DNA of 64,000 nucleotides. It comes from Rhodoferax sp. OV413 (GTDB taxonomy: Bacteria > Pseudomonadota > Gammaproteobacteria > Burkholderiales > Burkholderiaceae_C). Numbering within the stretch: position 1 is the first letter of the stretch; each line of letters starts with the position of its first letter. Under the pieces are notes generated by a model. It was not told the origin of the DNA and ran no database searches. It saw only the letters and a list, made by a program, of their open reading frames with translations. The stretch is from assembly GCF_900104385.1 (NCBI RefSeq), contig NZ_FNJA01000007.1, forward strand, positions 310,001 to 374,000, in the 5' to 3' direction. This document shows positions 19,575 to 26,917 of the stretch, piece after piece. The position numbers and the translations under genes are program-made.

Positions 19575-20534
19575 CTAGCCCGCTGAAGCCAATGCATCCT
19601 GCGCCAACGGCGGCAACACGCCCAGGCGCACATAGCCCGGCAAGCCAAAAGACGTGGCGTCGCGCAGCTTGATGCCGCGGGCGCGCAGGTGCTGCAGGCG
19701 CTGGGGCAAGTCATCTCCGCTGGGGCGGGCGCAAAAGAAATTAGCGTCACTGGGCAAGCACTCCCAACCCAAGGTGCGGCACAGAATGAGCTGCCGCGCC
19801 TTCCATTCGCGCAGCGTCACCAGGCTCTGCGCCAGCCACTGCTGGCTGGTCGGTTCGCACCAAGCCTGCAGCAGCGCCACGCCGTGCGCGCCGACCGGCC
19901 AAGACGGGCACAGCGCCCGCAGCGCCGCGGTGTCCGCACCCAGTGGCGCTATCGCATAGGCAGCGCGGATGCCGGTCAACCCCAAGGCCTTGTTCGGCGT
20001 CCACATCTGCCAAACGCGATCGGTCTGCGCGGCGTCCAGACTCGCCCTGCCCTCCAGCCGCAGCGGCGCGTAGGCGCAGTCCAGCACCAGCTGCTGGTCG
20101 GCCCGCAAGCTGTCGACCAACGCCGGCAAGCCCGCATGGGCCTGGCCCAAGGGGCTGGACGGCTCGCAGGCCCACAGCAGTTGGGCCTGCTCTGCCTCAG
20201 CGGGGGCCAGGCCCCAGGCTTGCGCGGCCTGCAGGTAGTCGCCGTAATGGTGCGGCGGCAGATACACGCGCTGGCGCTGGTGCGCGGCGCTGATGCGGTG
20301 GATGAACTCGCTGGCACTGGCGGCCAGCACGATGCGCCGCGCGTCCACGCCATGGAAGGCCGCCAGCTGTTCTTTCAAAGCGGTGTACTGCGGGTTTGGA
20401 TAGCGCGTGGCGTCGGCCTGCTGCACGGCGACCAAGGCGTGCGGGCATGGGCCGCAGGCGTTGCTGTTGGTGGAGAAATCGAACTGCGGCACGCCCAGTG
20501 CGTCCGGTCCACCGTGGACAGGTGCGTACATCAT
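19575..20534 (-). CDS. cobD: L-threonine-O-3-phosphate decarboxylase (cobalamin biosynthesis)
   Basis: A 319-residue PLP enzyme of the class I/II aminotransferase fold. It makes (R)-1-amino-2-propanol phosphate, the linker of the nucleotide loop (CobD in Salmonella naming, CobC in Pseudomonas naming). The N-terminal FDFSTNSNACGP matches the family opening D(F/L)S.N.NP, and the PLP Lys lies in TPNKALGLTGIRAAYA. The start ATG at 20534 overlaps the cbiB stop as ATGA, so the two are translationally coupled and the longer frame to 20717 is not used. It is the last gene of the B12-riboswitch operon; its product is the substrate of CbiB. Confidence 0.88.
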   Translation of the reverse strand: MMYAPVHGGPDALGVPQFDFSTNSNACGPCPHALVAVQQADATRYPNPQYTALKEQLAAFHGVDARRIVLAASASEFIHRISAAHQRQRVYLPPHHYGDYLQAAQAWGLAPAEAEQAQLLWACEPSSPLGQAHAGLPALVDSLRADQQLVLDCAYAPLRLEGRASLDAAQTDRVWQMWTPNKALGLTGIRAAYAIAPLGADTAALRALCPSWPVGAHGVALLQAWCEPTSQQWLAQSLVTLREWKARQLILCRTLGWECLPSDANFFCARPSGDDLPQRLQHLRARGIKLRDATSFGLPGYVRLGVLPPLAQDALASAG

Positions 20535-20585
20535 TTTGCTATCAAAACCAGAGCTACCAGCGCAACCAGAATAAGCGACAGCAGC
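20531..20585 (-). repeat. Dispersed palindromic repeat, copy 10, forming the 3' end of cbiB
   Basis: TTTTGCTATCAAAACCAGAG then CTACCAGCGC, a spacer and AATAAGCGACAGCAGC resemble the repeat consensus in reverse. It covers about the last 17 codons of cbiB and reaches its stop and the cobD start. The match is weaker than copy 1. Confidence 0.5.
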
Positions 20586-21472
20586 GTATTTCTTGCATAA
20601 CGTATGGCCCGCACGGTATCCATGGCCTCGGGCACGCGGCCATCGCGGTTCAAGATGTAGACACCGGGCTTGCCGAGTCGCACATCCAACACCAGGGCCA
20701 TCGCTGCCATCGGCCAACCGCTGTTCGGCGACGGTGTTAAACGGGCTTCGCGCAACAATGCCCAGCCCCGCCCGCTACCGGCCACGGCCAGCAGCAACAC
20801 GGCCGTGATGCGCGCGGGTAGCCAGGACAGCAGATCGTCGGCCCAAGCCGCCCATTTGCCCGCCCATTCCCAGATCCGGCCATTGCGCTCGCCACGGTAG
20901 CCCCACATCGCATCGGCGGTGTTCGCAAAGCGGTACAGCGCCGCGCCCGGCAGGCCGAACAGCACGAACCAGAAGATGGGCGCCACGACCGAATCATTCA
21001 GGTTCTCGGCCAGCGATTCGATGGCGCTCTCGCGCACCTGGCCTTCGGTGAGCGCGGCCACATCGCGGCTCACCAGCCAGGCCAGGCGCTGGCGGCCGGC
21101 ATCCAGCGATTCGCCCAGCGCCGCTTCGACCGCCTGCACTTCGCGCTGAAGCATGGCCCAGGCCAGCAAGGGCTTCAGCGCCAGGCCCAGCAGCAGCGCA
21201 GTCAGCAACACCGGCAACTGCAGCAACGCATATTGCAGCCACCACGCCGCTACACAAACAATAGCTGCCCCCGCAGACCAAGCAAGCGCCCCGAGCACAA
21301 AAGCCTTGAAATCCGGGTCGCGGGCCGCCTGCGTGGGCGCAGCGCGCTGGCCCACCCAGCCCAGGTAGTTACCTATCCACACCACCGGGTGCCAGCGGGC
21401 GCGCGGCTCGCCCAGCCAGACGTCGACGACCAACGCCAACAGCAGGGCAGCGGCAGCGACGGCCCAGTTCAA
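20531..21472 (-). CDS. cbiB: Adenosylcobinamide-phosphate synthase
   Basis: A 313-residue membrane enzyme (CbiB; CobD in Pseudomonas naming) that attaches aminopropanol phosphate to adenosylcobyric acid. Signatures are DVWLGEPRARWHPVVWIGNYLG at the start, ESLAENLNDSVVAPIFWF in the middle and TPSPNSGWPMAAMALVLDVRL near the end. The start is taken as TTG 21472, whose TTGA overlaps the stop of the acetyltransferase gene; upstream sequence in frame has no family similarity. Two dispersed-repeat copies lie within the coding sequence (residues about 56-75 and the C-terminus). Confidence 0.88.
   Translation of the reverse strand: MNWAVAAAALLLALVVDVWLGEPRARWHPVVWIGNYLGWVGQRAAPTQAARDPDFKAFVLGALAWSAGAAIVCVAAWWLQYALLQLPVLLTALLLGLALKPLLAWAMLQREVQAVEAALGESLDAGRQRLAWLVSRDVAALTEGQVRESAIESLAENLNDSVVAPIFWFVLFGLPGAALYRFANTADAMWGYRGERNGRIWEWAGKWAAWADDLLSWLPARITAVLLLAVAGSGRGWALLREARLTPSPNSGWPMAAMALVLDVRLGKPGVYILNRDGRVPEAMDTVRAIRYARNTLLSLILVALVALVLIAK
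21249..21305 (+). repeat. Dispersed palindromic repeat, copy 5, inside cbiB
   Basis: GCTACACAAACAATAGCTGC matches the start of copy 1 (GCTACACAATTAATAGCTGC) at 18 of 20 bases and continues CCCCGC, spacer, AGCGCCCCGAGCACAAAA. It is read on the minus strand as cbiB residues about 56-75, which form part of a membrane segment. Confidence 0.65.
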
Positions 21473-21897
21473 GCGGCCGGCCCGTCGGGTATCAGCCGCT
21501 TGCCCAGGCTCAAGGCTTCGTCCTGCGCGTAGCCCAGATGGCGGTAGAAATCCAGCACAGCGGTGTTGCTGGAGCGCACCTGCAGGTTCAGCTTGGGGCA
21601 ACCCAGGGCCAGCAACAGTTGTTCGATGTAGGCCATCAGCGCCGCGCCATGGCCCTGGCCGCGCCGCCCGGACTGCACCGCCAGGTAATTGACCCAGCCG
21701 CGATGCCCGTCGTAGCCGGCCATGGCGCTGGCGACCAGCTGGCCATCGACTTCGCCGACCAAAAACAGCTCGCGCTGCACCAGCAGCTTGCGCGCAATGT
21801 CCTTGTGCGGGTCGTTCCAGGGGCGGGTCAGGCCGCAGGCTTGCCAGAGGGCGACAACGGCGGCTTCATCGGATTCTTGGTAGCTTCGAATGTGCAT
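21469..21897 (-). CDS. GNAT family N-acetyltransferase (YpeA/RimI-like)
   Basis: A 142-residue acetyltransferase. The acetyl-CoA loop is SGRRGQGHGAALMAYIE (R/QxxGxG/A), with LNLQVRSSNTAVLDFYRHLGY as the C-terminal GNAT signature. It is embedded in the cobalamin operon: it starts 18 bases after the bluB stop and its own stop overlaps the cbiB start. No acetylation step is known in B12 nucleotide-loop assembly, so its role there is open. It is a full-length YpeA-type protein. Confidence 0.88.
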   Translation of the reverse strand: MHIRSYQESDEAAVVALWQACGLTRPWNDPHKDIARKLLVQRELFLVGEVDGQLVASAMAGYDGHRGWVNYLAVQSGRRGQGHGAALMAYIEQLLLALGCPKLNLQVRSSNTAVLDFYRHLGYAQDEALSLGKRLIPDGPAA

Positions 21898-21914
21898 GGT
21901 GGGCGTATTTTCAA

Positions 21915-22586
21915 TCAGCAAGGGGCCGTGAATAGCGTCGATGCCTGGCCCCACTGGTCGTCGAACACCAGCTCGGCCAGGGCGGCGCGGCGCGCCCATT
22001 GTTCCTGCTCCAGCATCGGGCGGTCGTAGAACTGTGCCACCGGCCCCAGGCACAGCAGGCCGATGACCTCGGCGCCGGCCGGCAGGCCCAGCACACCGGC
22101 CACCACCTGTGGATCGAACAGCGAGACCCAGCCCATGCCCAGGCCTTCGGCGCGCGCCGCCAGCCACAGGTTCTGGATCGCGCAGGAGGCGGATGCCAGG
22201 TCCATCTGCGGCAAGGTGCGGCGGCCAAAGATATGCTTCTCGCGGCCATCGGGCAGCACCACGGCCAGCACCTCGGCCGCGTCCAGCAGGCCTTGCACCT
22301 TGAGGCGCATGAAGTCGTCTTGGCGCTCGCCCAGGGCTTCTGCCGTCAGCATGCGCTCGGCCTCGACCACGCCATGCAGCTGGCGGCGCTGGGCCAGTTG
22401 CGTGATGCGGATGAAGCGCCAGGGCTGCATGAAGCCGACGCTGGGGCCATGGTGCGCGGCCATTAGCAGGCGCCGCAGCAGCTCGGGCTCGACCTCGCCA
22501 CCGTTGAAATGCCGCATGTCGCGCCGCTCGAAGATCGCGCGGTAGACGGCGTTGCGCTCGGGGGCGCTAAAGGCGTGGTCGTTCAT
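21915..22586 (-). CDS. bluB: 5,6-dimethylbenzimidazole synthase
   Basis: A 223-residue flavodestructase of the nitroreductase fold that converts reduced FMN with oxygen into 5,6-dimethylbenzimidazole, the lower ligand of B12. Signatures are YRAIFERRDMRHFNGG, HHGPSVGFMQPWRFI (BluB-type GPSVGxMQPWxF) and LASASCAIQNLWLAARAEGLG. The ATG at 22586 overlaps the stop of the ABC ATPase gene (ATGA). Its presence indicates an aerobic organism that makes its own lower ligand. Confidence 0.93.
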   Translation of the reverse strand: MNDHAFSAPERNAVYRAIFERRDMRHFNGGEVEPELLRRLLMAAHHGPSVGFMQPWRFIRITQLAQRRQLHGVVEAERMLTAEALGERQDDFMRLKVQGLLDAAEVLAVVLPDGREKHIFGRRTLPQMDLASASCAIQNLWLAARAEGLGMGWVSLFDPQVVAGVLGLPAGAEVIGLLCLGPVAQFYDRPMLEQEQWARRAALAELVFDDQWGQASTLFTAPC

Positions 22587-23350
22587 ATTTTGGGTAGCGC
22601 AATCCATTGATGGGATACGCGCTGGATCGTGATGCGTTGGTCAAACACCTGCTCCAGCGCGCGGTGCGTCGCCGGGTCGGCACACAGGCCTGCATGGCGC
22701 ACCCGGCCCTGGGCCAGCACCAACAGGTCGTCGGCCTGCAGCGCGATCGACACCTCGTGCAGCACGCTGACCACCGTGCGGCCGCGGGCCACCAGGTCGC
22801 GTACCAGCAGCAGCCAGTCGGTCTGGTGCGGCGGGTCGAGGTTCGCCAGCGGTTCGTCCATCAGCAGGACAGGCGCCTGCACCGCCAGCGCCCGCGCCAG
22901 CAGCACGCGCTGGCGCTCGCCACCGGACAGCTGGCCGAGAGCGCGATCCCGCCAGTCCCAGGCCTGGGTGGAACGCAATGCCTGCTCGACCGCCGCATGG
23001 TCGGCCGCGGTCGGCGCGGCCAGCCAGGCGCGGTGCGGCAGACGGCCCAGCATGGCCACGTCCCAGACCGTCAGGTCGTCAGCGCTGGCCTCGCCCTGCC
23101 CCAGCCAGGCCAGGGTTTGCGCACGCTGCCGGTTGGGGAGCGAAGCCAACGGCCGCCCCTGCAATTCGACGTTGCCGGTGAATGGCAGCAGGCCGGCCAG
23201 CACCTTCAGCAGAGTCGATTTACCGGCACCGTTCGGGCCGACGATGCTGGTCCAGCGGCCGGTACCGAAGTTCGCATCGATGCCATGCAATATGGGGTTT
23301 TTTGACAGGCTGGCGCAGACATTACCTGCGCGGAGCGCTATGTTTGTCAT
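22583..23350 (-). CDS. btuD: Cobalamin ABC transporter ATP-binding protein
   Basis: A 255-residue ABC ATPase of the FecCD/BtuCD type. Walker A is GPNGAGKST, the signature motif LSGGERQR, Walker B VLLMDEP, followed by the switch His in VLHEVSIAL. The start is the ATG at 23350 that overlaps the btuC stop (ATGA). It powers B12 or cobinamide uptake with BtuC and BtuF. Confidence 0.92.
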   Translation of the reverse strand: MTNIALRAGNVCASLSKNPILHGIDANFGTGRWTSIVGPNGAGKSTLLKVLAGLLPFTGNVELQGRPLASLPNRQRAQTLAWLGQGEASADDLTVWDVAMLGRLPHRAWLAAPTAADHAAVEQALRSTQAWDWRDRALGQLSGGERQRVLLARALAVQAPVLLMDEPLANLDPPHQTDWLLLVRDLVARGRTVVSVLHEVSIALQADDLLVLAQGRVRHAGLCADPATHRALEQVFDQRITIQRVSHQWIALPKI

Positions 23351-24342
23351 AGCAAACCTCCGCCACGCTTGTGCATGCGCCACAGCAGATAGCTGCCGCC
23401 TAGCACCGCGGTCAGCACGCCCACCGGCAGCTCCTGCGGCGCCAGCAGCCAGCGCGCCAGGATGTCGGCCGCCATCAGCAGCACGCCGCCAGCCAGGCTG
23501 GACAGGAAGATCAGCCGGCTGTGCGTGGTCTTGACCAGCGAGCGCGCCAAATGCGGCGCGGCCAGGCCGACGAAGGCAATCATGCCGGTCTGCGCCACGG
23601 CCGTGCCGGTGGCCAGGGCCAGCACCAGAATCAAGATTGCACGCATGCGCGGCAGCGGCAGGCCCAGGCTTTGGGCCGTGGCCTCGCCCAGGGTCAGGCC
23701 GTCTAGCACATGGCCCAGCGCCCAGGCCACGGTCACGCACAAAAGCCAGACACAGGCCATCAGCGCGCAGGCGGTCCAGCCGACAAAGCTGGTGCTGCCC
23801 AGGTTGAAGCCCTGCATCGCGCTGAGGATATCGGGCGAGGCCAGCGTCACCAGGTCCTTGGCCGCGCCCAGCACCACGCCGACGATGACGCCGGCCAGCA
23901 GCAAGCGCAGCGTGTGCTGCACGCTATTCGCCAGCAGCAAAGTCAGCAGCACGCCGCCAACCGCGCCGGCAAACGCAGCGCCGGTCAAACCCACACGCAC
24001 CAGCCAGACGGTAGCGAACGGCGATACGCCCAACAGCACCAAAGCCATGGCCATGGCCAGCGAAGCACCGGAGGCACTGCCCAGCAGATACGGGTCGGCC
24101 AGCGGGTTGCGGAACAGGCCTTGCGCCACCGCGCCTGCCAGGCCCAGCAAGGCACCCGCCAGCCAGGCTCCCAGGGTGCGCGGCAGGCGGATATCCAGCA
24201 GGATCTGCAGCGCCACCGCGTCATGCCGCGCGGCCAGCAGGCCTTCAAAGCCGGTGCTGCCGATGCTGGCGCCGACCGCCAGCAAGGCCAGGGCCAGCAG
24301 TAACAAGCCGATGGCCAGCAGCCCAGGGCGCCGGGCTGTCAC
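23347..24342 (-). CDS. btuC: Cobalamin ABC transporter permease
   Basis: A 331-residue FecCD-family permease with about ten membrane helices. Typical stretches are DIRLPRTLGAWLAGALLGLAG, FRNPLADPYLLGSASGAS and TGMIAFVGLAAPHLAR. The start is a GTG at 24342 overlapping the btuF stop as GTGA; upstream sequence in frame is Arg/His-rich and not part of the family. It forms the inner-membrane channel of the vitamin B12 transporter. Confidence 0.92.
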   Translation of the reverse strand: MTARRPGLLAIGLLLLALALLAVGASIGSTGFEGLLAARHDAVALQILLDIRLPRTLGAWLAGALLGLAGAVAQGLFRNPLADPYLLGSASGASLAMAMALVLLGVSPFATVWLVRVGLTGAAFAGAVGGVLLTLLLANSVQHTLRLLLAGVIVGVVLGAAKDLVTLASPDILSAMQGFNLGSTSFVGWTACALMACVWLLCVTVAWALGHVLDGLTLGEATAQSLGLPLPRMRAILILVLALATGTAVAQTGMIAFVGLAAPHLARSLVKTTHSRLIFLSSLAGGVLLMAADILARWLLAPQELPVGVLTAVLGGSYLLWRMHKRGGGLL

Positions 24343-25187
24343 GGGGCTTTGTCCTGCAGACAGGCGGCCATGGTGCGCGCGGCTTCGGCCATGCGCGGCC
24401 CGGGGCGCACCAGGGTGTCCGACTGGGCGGTGGTGAACACGCAAATGCGCTTTTCGCGGATCGCGCGGATACCGGCCCAGCCGGGGCGCTGCTCCAGCCC
24501 CAGTGCGTTGCGGTCGCCCACCATGATCAGGTCGGGGTTGGCGCGCACCACGAATTCCGGGTTCAGCTTGGGGAACGGGCCGAGCGCGGGCGGCACAATG
24601 TTCTTCACGCCGAGCCGGGCCATGGTTTCGCCGATGAAGGAAGTGCTGCCGGCCGCGTACGGCGCGGAATTCACCTCGAAGTAGACGCGCGTGTTTTTCA
24701 CCTTGACCGGCAGCGACTGGGCCGCGGCCGACACGGCGGCGTCGATGTTGCGCCAGATGCGGGCAGAGTCCGCCACCTCCAGCAGCTGCCCGAGCTTGCC
24801 CAGCACGCGCTGCACGTCCTTATAGGTCTTGGGCTCCAGCGCCACCACCTTGATGCCCAGCGCCTCCAGTCGCGCACTGGCGCGCGAGGCGGTAGCCAGC
24901 AGCACCACGTCCGGACGCAGGGCGACGATGGCCTCGATGTTCGGGTCCAGCCCGCCGCCCACCTGGGGCAGAGTGCGCACGCTGTCGGGGAAGTTGGAAT
25001 AGCGGTCCACCGCCACCAGCCGCGCGCACTGGCCGAGTTCGCAAACGCTCTCGGTCAGCGAGGGCAGCAGGCTGACGATGCGATGCGGCGTCTGGACGAA
25101 GCTGACACTGGCGCCGCGGTCGTCGGTGAGCTGCAGCGCCTGCGCGGGCAGCACGGCCAGCAAACATATCCAGACGAACAGCTTCAT
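24339..25187 (-). CDS. btuF: Periplasmic cobalamin-binding protein
   Basis: A 282-residue secreted binding protein with a signal peptide of about 17 residues (MKLFVWICLLAVLPAQA). BtuF features are PHRIVSLLPSLTESVCELG, VGGGLDPNIEAIVALRPDVVL and the C-terminal RPGPRMAEAARTMAACL. Its ATG overlaps the cobU stop. It delivers corrinoids to BtuCD. No outer-membrane receptor btuB is in the window. Confidence 0.92.
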   Translation of the reverse strand: MKLFVWICLLAVLPAQALQLTDDRGASVSFVQTPHRIVSLLPSLTESVCELGQCARLVAVDRYSNFPDSVRTLPQVGGGLDPNIEAIVALRPDVVLLATASRASARLEALGIKVVALEPKTYKDVQRVLGKLGQLLEVADSARIWRNIDAAVSAAAQSLPVKVKNTRVYFEVNSAPYAAGSTSFIGETMARLGVKNIVPPALGPFPKLNPEFVVRANPDLIMVGDRNALGLEQRPGWAGIRAIREKRICVFTTAQSDTLVRPGPRMAEAARTMAACLQDKAP

Positions 25188-25750
25188 GCCGGGTCTTTTA
25201 AAGTCAAAGGCAAACCCGCCGCCATCAGCGTGACCCGCTGGCAGCGTTGGGCGACTTGCTGGTTCAGGCTGCCCAGCGCGTCGACAAAGGCGCGTACCTC
25301 GCGGCCCATCGGGATCACGCCCAGGCCGATCTCATTGCCGACCAGCACCAGTGGGCCGGGCGCGGCGCTGATTGCTTCCAAAAATATAGCTACTACCGCA
25401 GGATCTGCCTGCGCTGGAGGGCTATTTTCCGTAAATTCTGCGGGCATCAGCAGGTTCGTCAACCACAGCGTCAGGCAGTCGACCACCACCAGCGTATCGG
25501 GCAGGCTGTGCTGCTGGATGGTCTGGGCCAGCTGCAGCGGCTCTTCCACCGTCAGCATGCCGGGCACGCGCTCGGCCCGGTCGCTTTGGTGCCGGGCGAT
25601 GCGCGCGCGCATCTCGTCGTCCCAGGGCTGTGCAGTGGCGATGAAGACGGCGCGGTGGTCAGTCGACGCGGCCAGCCAGGCGGCAGCCAGTTGCTCGGCA
25701 CGGCGCGACTTGCCGCTTTTCTGGCCGCCGAGTATCAGTTCGCTGGTCAT
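25184..25750 (-). CDS. cobU: Adenosylcobinamide kinase / guanylyltransferase
   Basis: A 188-residue bifunctional enzyme (CobU/CobP) that phosphorylates adenosylcobinamide and adds GMP. The P-loop is LGGQKSGKS at residues 8-15; WDDEMRARIARHQ holds the GMP-attachment His region; LTLWLTNLL and VLVGNEIGLGVIP are family signatures. Length is normal. Residues about 106-125 are encoded by a copy of the dispersed repeat in place of the usual variable loop. It is the first gene after the B12 riboswitch, with no obvious ribosome site before the ATG at 25750. Confidence 0.92.
   Translation of the reverse strand: MTSELILGGQKSGKSRRAEQLAAAWLAASTDHRAVFIATAQPWDDEMRARIARHQSDRAERVPGMLTVEEPLQLAQTIQQHSLPDTLVVVDCLTLWLTNLLMPAEFTENSPPAQADPAVVAIFLEAISAAPGPLVLVGNEIGLGVIPMGREVRAFVDALGSLNQQVAQRCQRVTLMAAGLPLTLKDPA
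25374..25437 (+). repeat. Dispersed palindromic repeat, copy 6, inside cobU
   Basis: AATATAGCTACTACCGCAGG, a 3-base turn, then CCTGCGCTGGAGGGCTATTT fits the repeat consensus (AATAGCTGCYAGCGC ... GCGCYAGAGGC). It is translated in frame on the minus strand as part of cobU, encoding the segment TENSPPAQADPAVVAIF. Confidence 0.8.
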
Positions 25751-25860
25751 GGTGTTCAGAACTTGTAGCGCTATAGCGCAAATAGGCCCGCACCGGCGTC
25801 CCCGCCAGCGCATGAGCGTCAAGACGGCGCGCCGGGGTGGAACCCCAACGCATGCCGTCA

Positions 25861-26055
25861 CCGTGTTGGCCGGTATCCGGGCTGGCGGAAACTCCTACCG
25901 TCTTCCCAGGCGTGTGTTCGGTAACACCCAGTGACTGATTGGCAGGAGGCGAATCCAGGGACTCATCCGTTTGACCGTTGCGGGGGCAGCGCAGGCTCGG
26001 AGGTTTGCGGCCTCCTCCTGCTTCCCGTTGAACTGCGCCGTGTGAACCACGCCGC
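25861..26055 (-). ncRNA. Cobalamin (B12) riboswitch
   Basis: On the minus strand the sequence shows the class features in order: CGGGAAGCAGGAGGAGG-type 5' stem, GCGCTGCCCCCGCAACGGTC, GAGTCC, CACTGGGTG..., CCTGGGAAGACGG, and the 3' AGCCCGGATACCGGCC. It ends about 110 bases before the cobU ATG and should repress the whole biosynthesis/uptake operon when adenosylcobalamin is abundant. A GGGGT/ACCCC hairpin without a T tract lies between it and cobU (about 25832-25846), so control may be translational. Confidence 0.93.
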
Positions 26056-26117
26056 GAGCACCAACGCGCGAATTTTACGATGGGGGGCTGCACACTAGTC
26101 ACTAGAATCGGTGGCTT

Positions 26118-26363
26118 ATGGCTACCCCCACCCAAATTGATCAAATTGCAGAGCGCACCGAACGCCTGCTGGTGCGCTACCGCGAGCTGCAGCGCACCAA
26201 CAAGTTGCTGACCGAACAGGTCTCGTCGCTGGAGCAGGAGCGCGATTCGCTGAAGTCGCGCCTGGGTGCGGCCCGTGCCCGTATCGACGCACTGCTGGAG
26301 CGCCTGCCCGACGCCGGCCCGCCTCCGGCGGTACGCGCAGCCCCCCGCAAGGACACGCCATGA
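26118..26363 (+). CDS. Small coiled-coil protein next to zapA (TIGR02449-like)
   Basis: An 81-residue protein that is almost entirely a coiled coil (about residues 5-62; LLVRYRELQRTNKLLTEQVS), ending in a Pro/Ala-rich tail. It resembles the short coiled-coil proteins found beside zapA in beta- and gammaproteobacteria. Its stop overlaps the zapA ATG by 4 bases (ATGA), so the two are co-translated, pointing to a divisome role. A ZapB-like function is inference. Confidence 0.75.
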   Translation: MATPTQIDQIAERTERLLVRYRELQRTNKLLTEQVSSLEQERDSLKSRLGAARARIDALLERLPDAGPPPAVRAAPRKDTP

Positions 26364-26689
26364 AGCAGCTGGAAGTACAAATCCTCGGTCAAAGCTATTT
26401 GCTGGGCTGCCCCGAAGGCGGCGAGGCCCGCTTGCTGGACGCCGTGAAAATGGTGGACACGGCCATGTGCGCGATCCGCGACGGCGGCAAGATCAAGGCC
26501 CGCGACCGCATCGCCGTGCTGGCCGCACTGAACCTGGCCTTCGACCTGTCGGACCGCGACCGGGCACCCCCACCCCGCCCCGCGCCCCCGCAGAGCGCCG
26601 CCACTGCATCGTCCGACAGCGACCCGGTGCTGGCCGGCCTGATTGAGCAGTTGGACCAGGCTTTAAGCCAGGACGGACAGCTGATTTAA
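26360..26689 (+). CDS. zapA: Cell division protein ZapA
   Basis: A 109-residue FtsZ-ring-associated protein. It has the ZapA N-terminal fold (KQLEVQILGQSYLLGCPEG, then LLDAVKMVDTAM) and RDRIAVLAALNLAFDL before a helical tail with a Pro-rich insert. ZapA crosslinks FtsZ protofilaments at midcell. It is followed by the 6S RNA gene, the conserved order in proteobacteria. Confidence 0.92.
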   Translation: MKQLEVQILGQSYLLGCPEGGEARLLDAVKMVDTAMCAIRDGGKIKARDRIAVLAALNLAFDLSDRDRAPPPRPAPPQSAATASSDSDPVLAGLIEQLDQALSQDGQLI

Positions 26690-26701
26690 TTTAGAATAGG
26701 T

Positions 26702-26876
26702 CCGTCTGCGGTGCATGCCGGGCTTTATATTTCCTTGAACCAATGCTCTATGAGCCCGGGCCTGGAATATCCCCTGGGGAGCGTGATCATCTCGCGTTAG
26801 ATGAACCCAACTCCAGGGTGACCTAGCCCACCTGAACCCCGGTTCAGGATGCCGGTCCGGTGGCATTCGCAGACAC
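26702..26876 (+). ncRNA. ssrS: 6S RNA
   Basis: It lies 13 bases after zapA, its classical position. The 5' end (GTCTGCGGTGC) pairs with the 3' end (GGCATTCGCAGAC), and a long imperfect hairpin with a central bubble spans the region, including TGAACCAATGCTC and GGGCCTGGAATATCCCCTGG. A TAGAAT -10 box at 26692-26697 sits directly upstream. 6S RNA mimics an open promoter and binds sigma-70 RNA polymerase in stationary phase. Ends are approximate. Confidence 0.9.
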
Positions 26877-26917
26877 CTAATTCCCCCTCTCCCCCCACAC
26901 AAACCGCTACCAACCGC

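Noticed and set aside
25659-26144. 161-codon minus-strand frame
   Set aside because: It runs through the B12 riboswitch and into cobU in another frame; the RNA structure explains the sequence.
26663-26902. 79-codon minus-strand frame
   Set aside because: It is antisense to 6S RNA and has no homology that I recognise.
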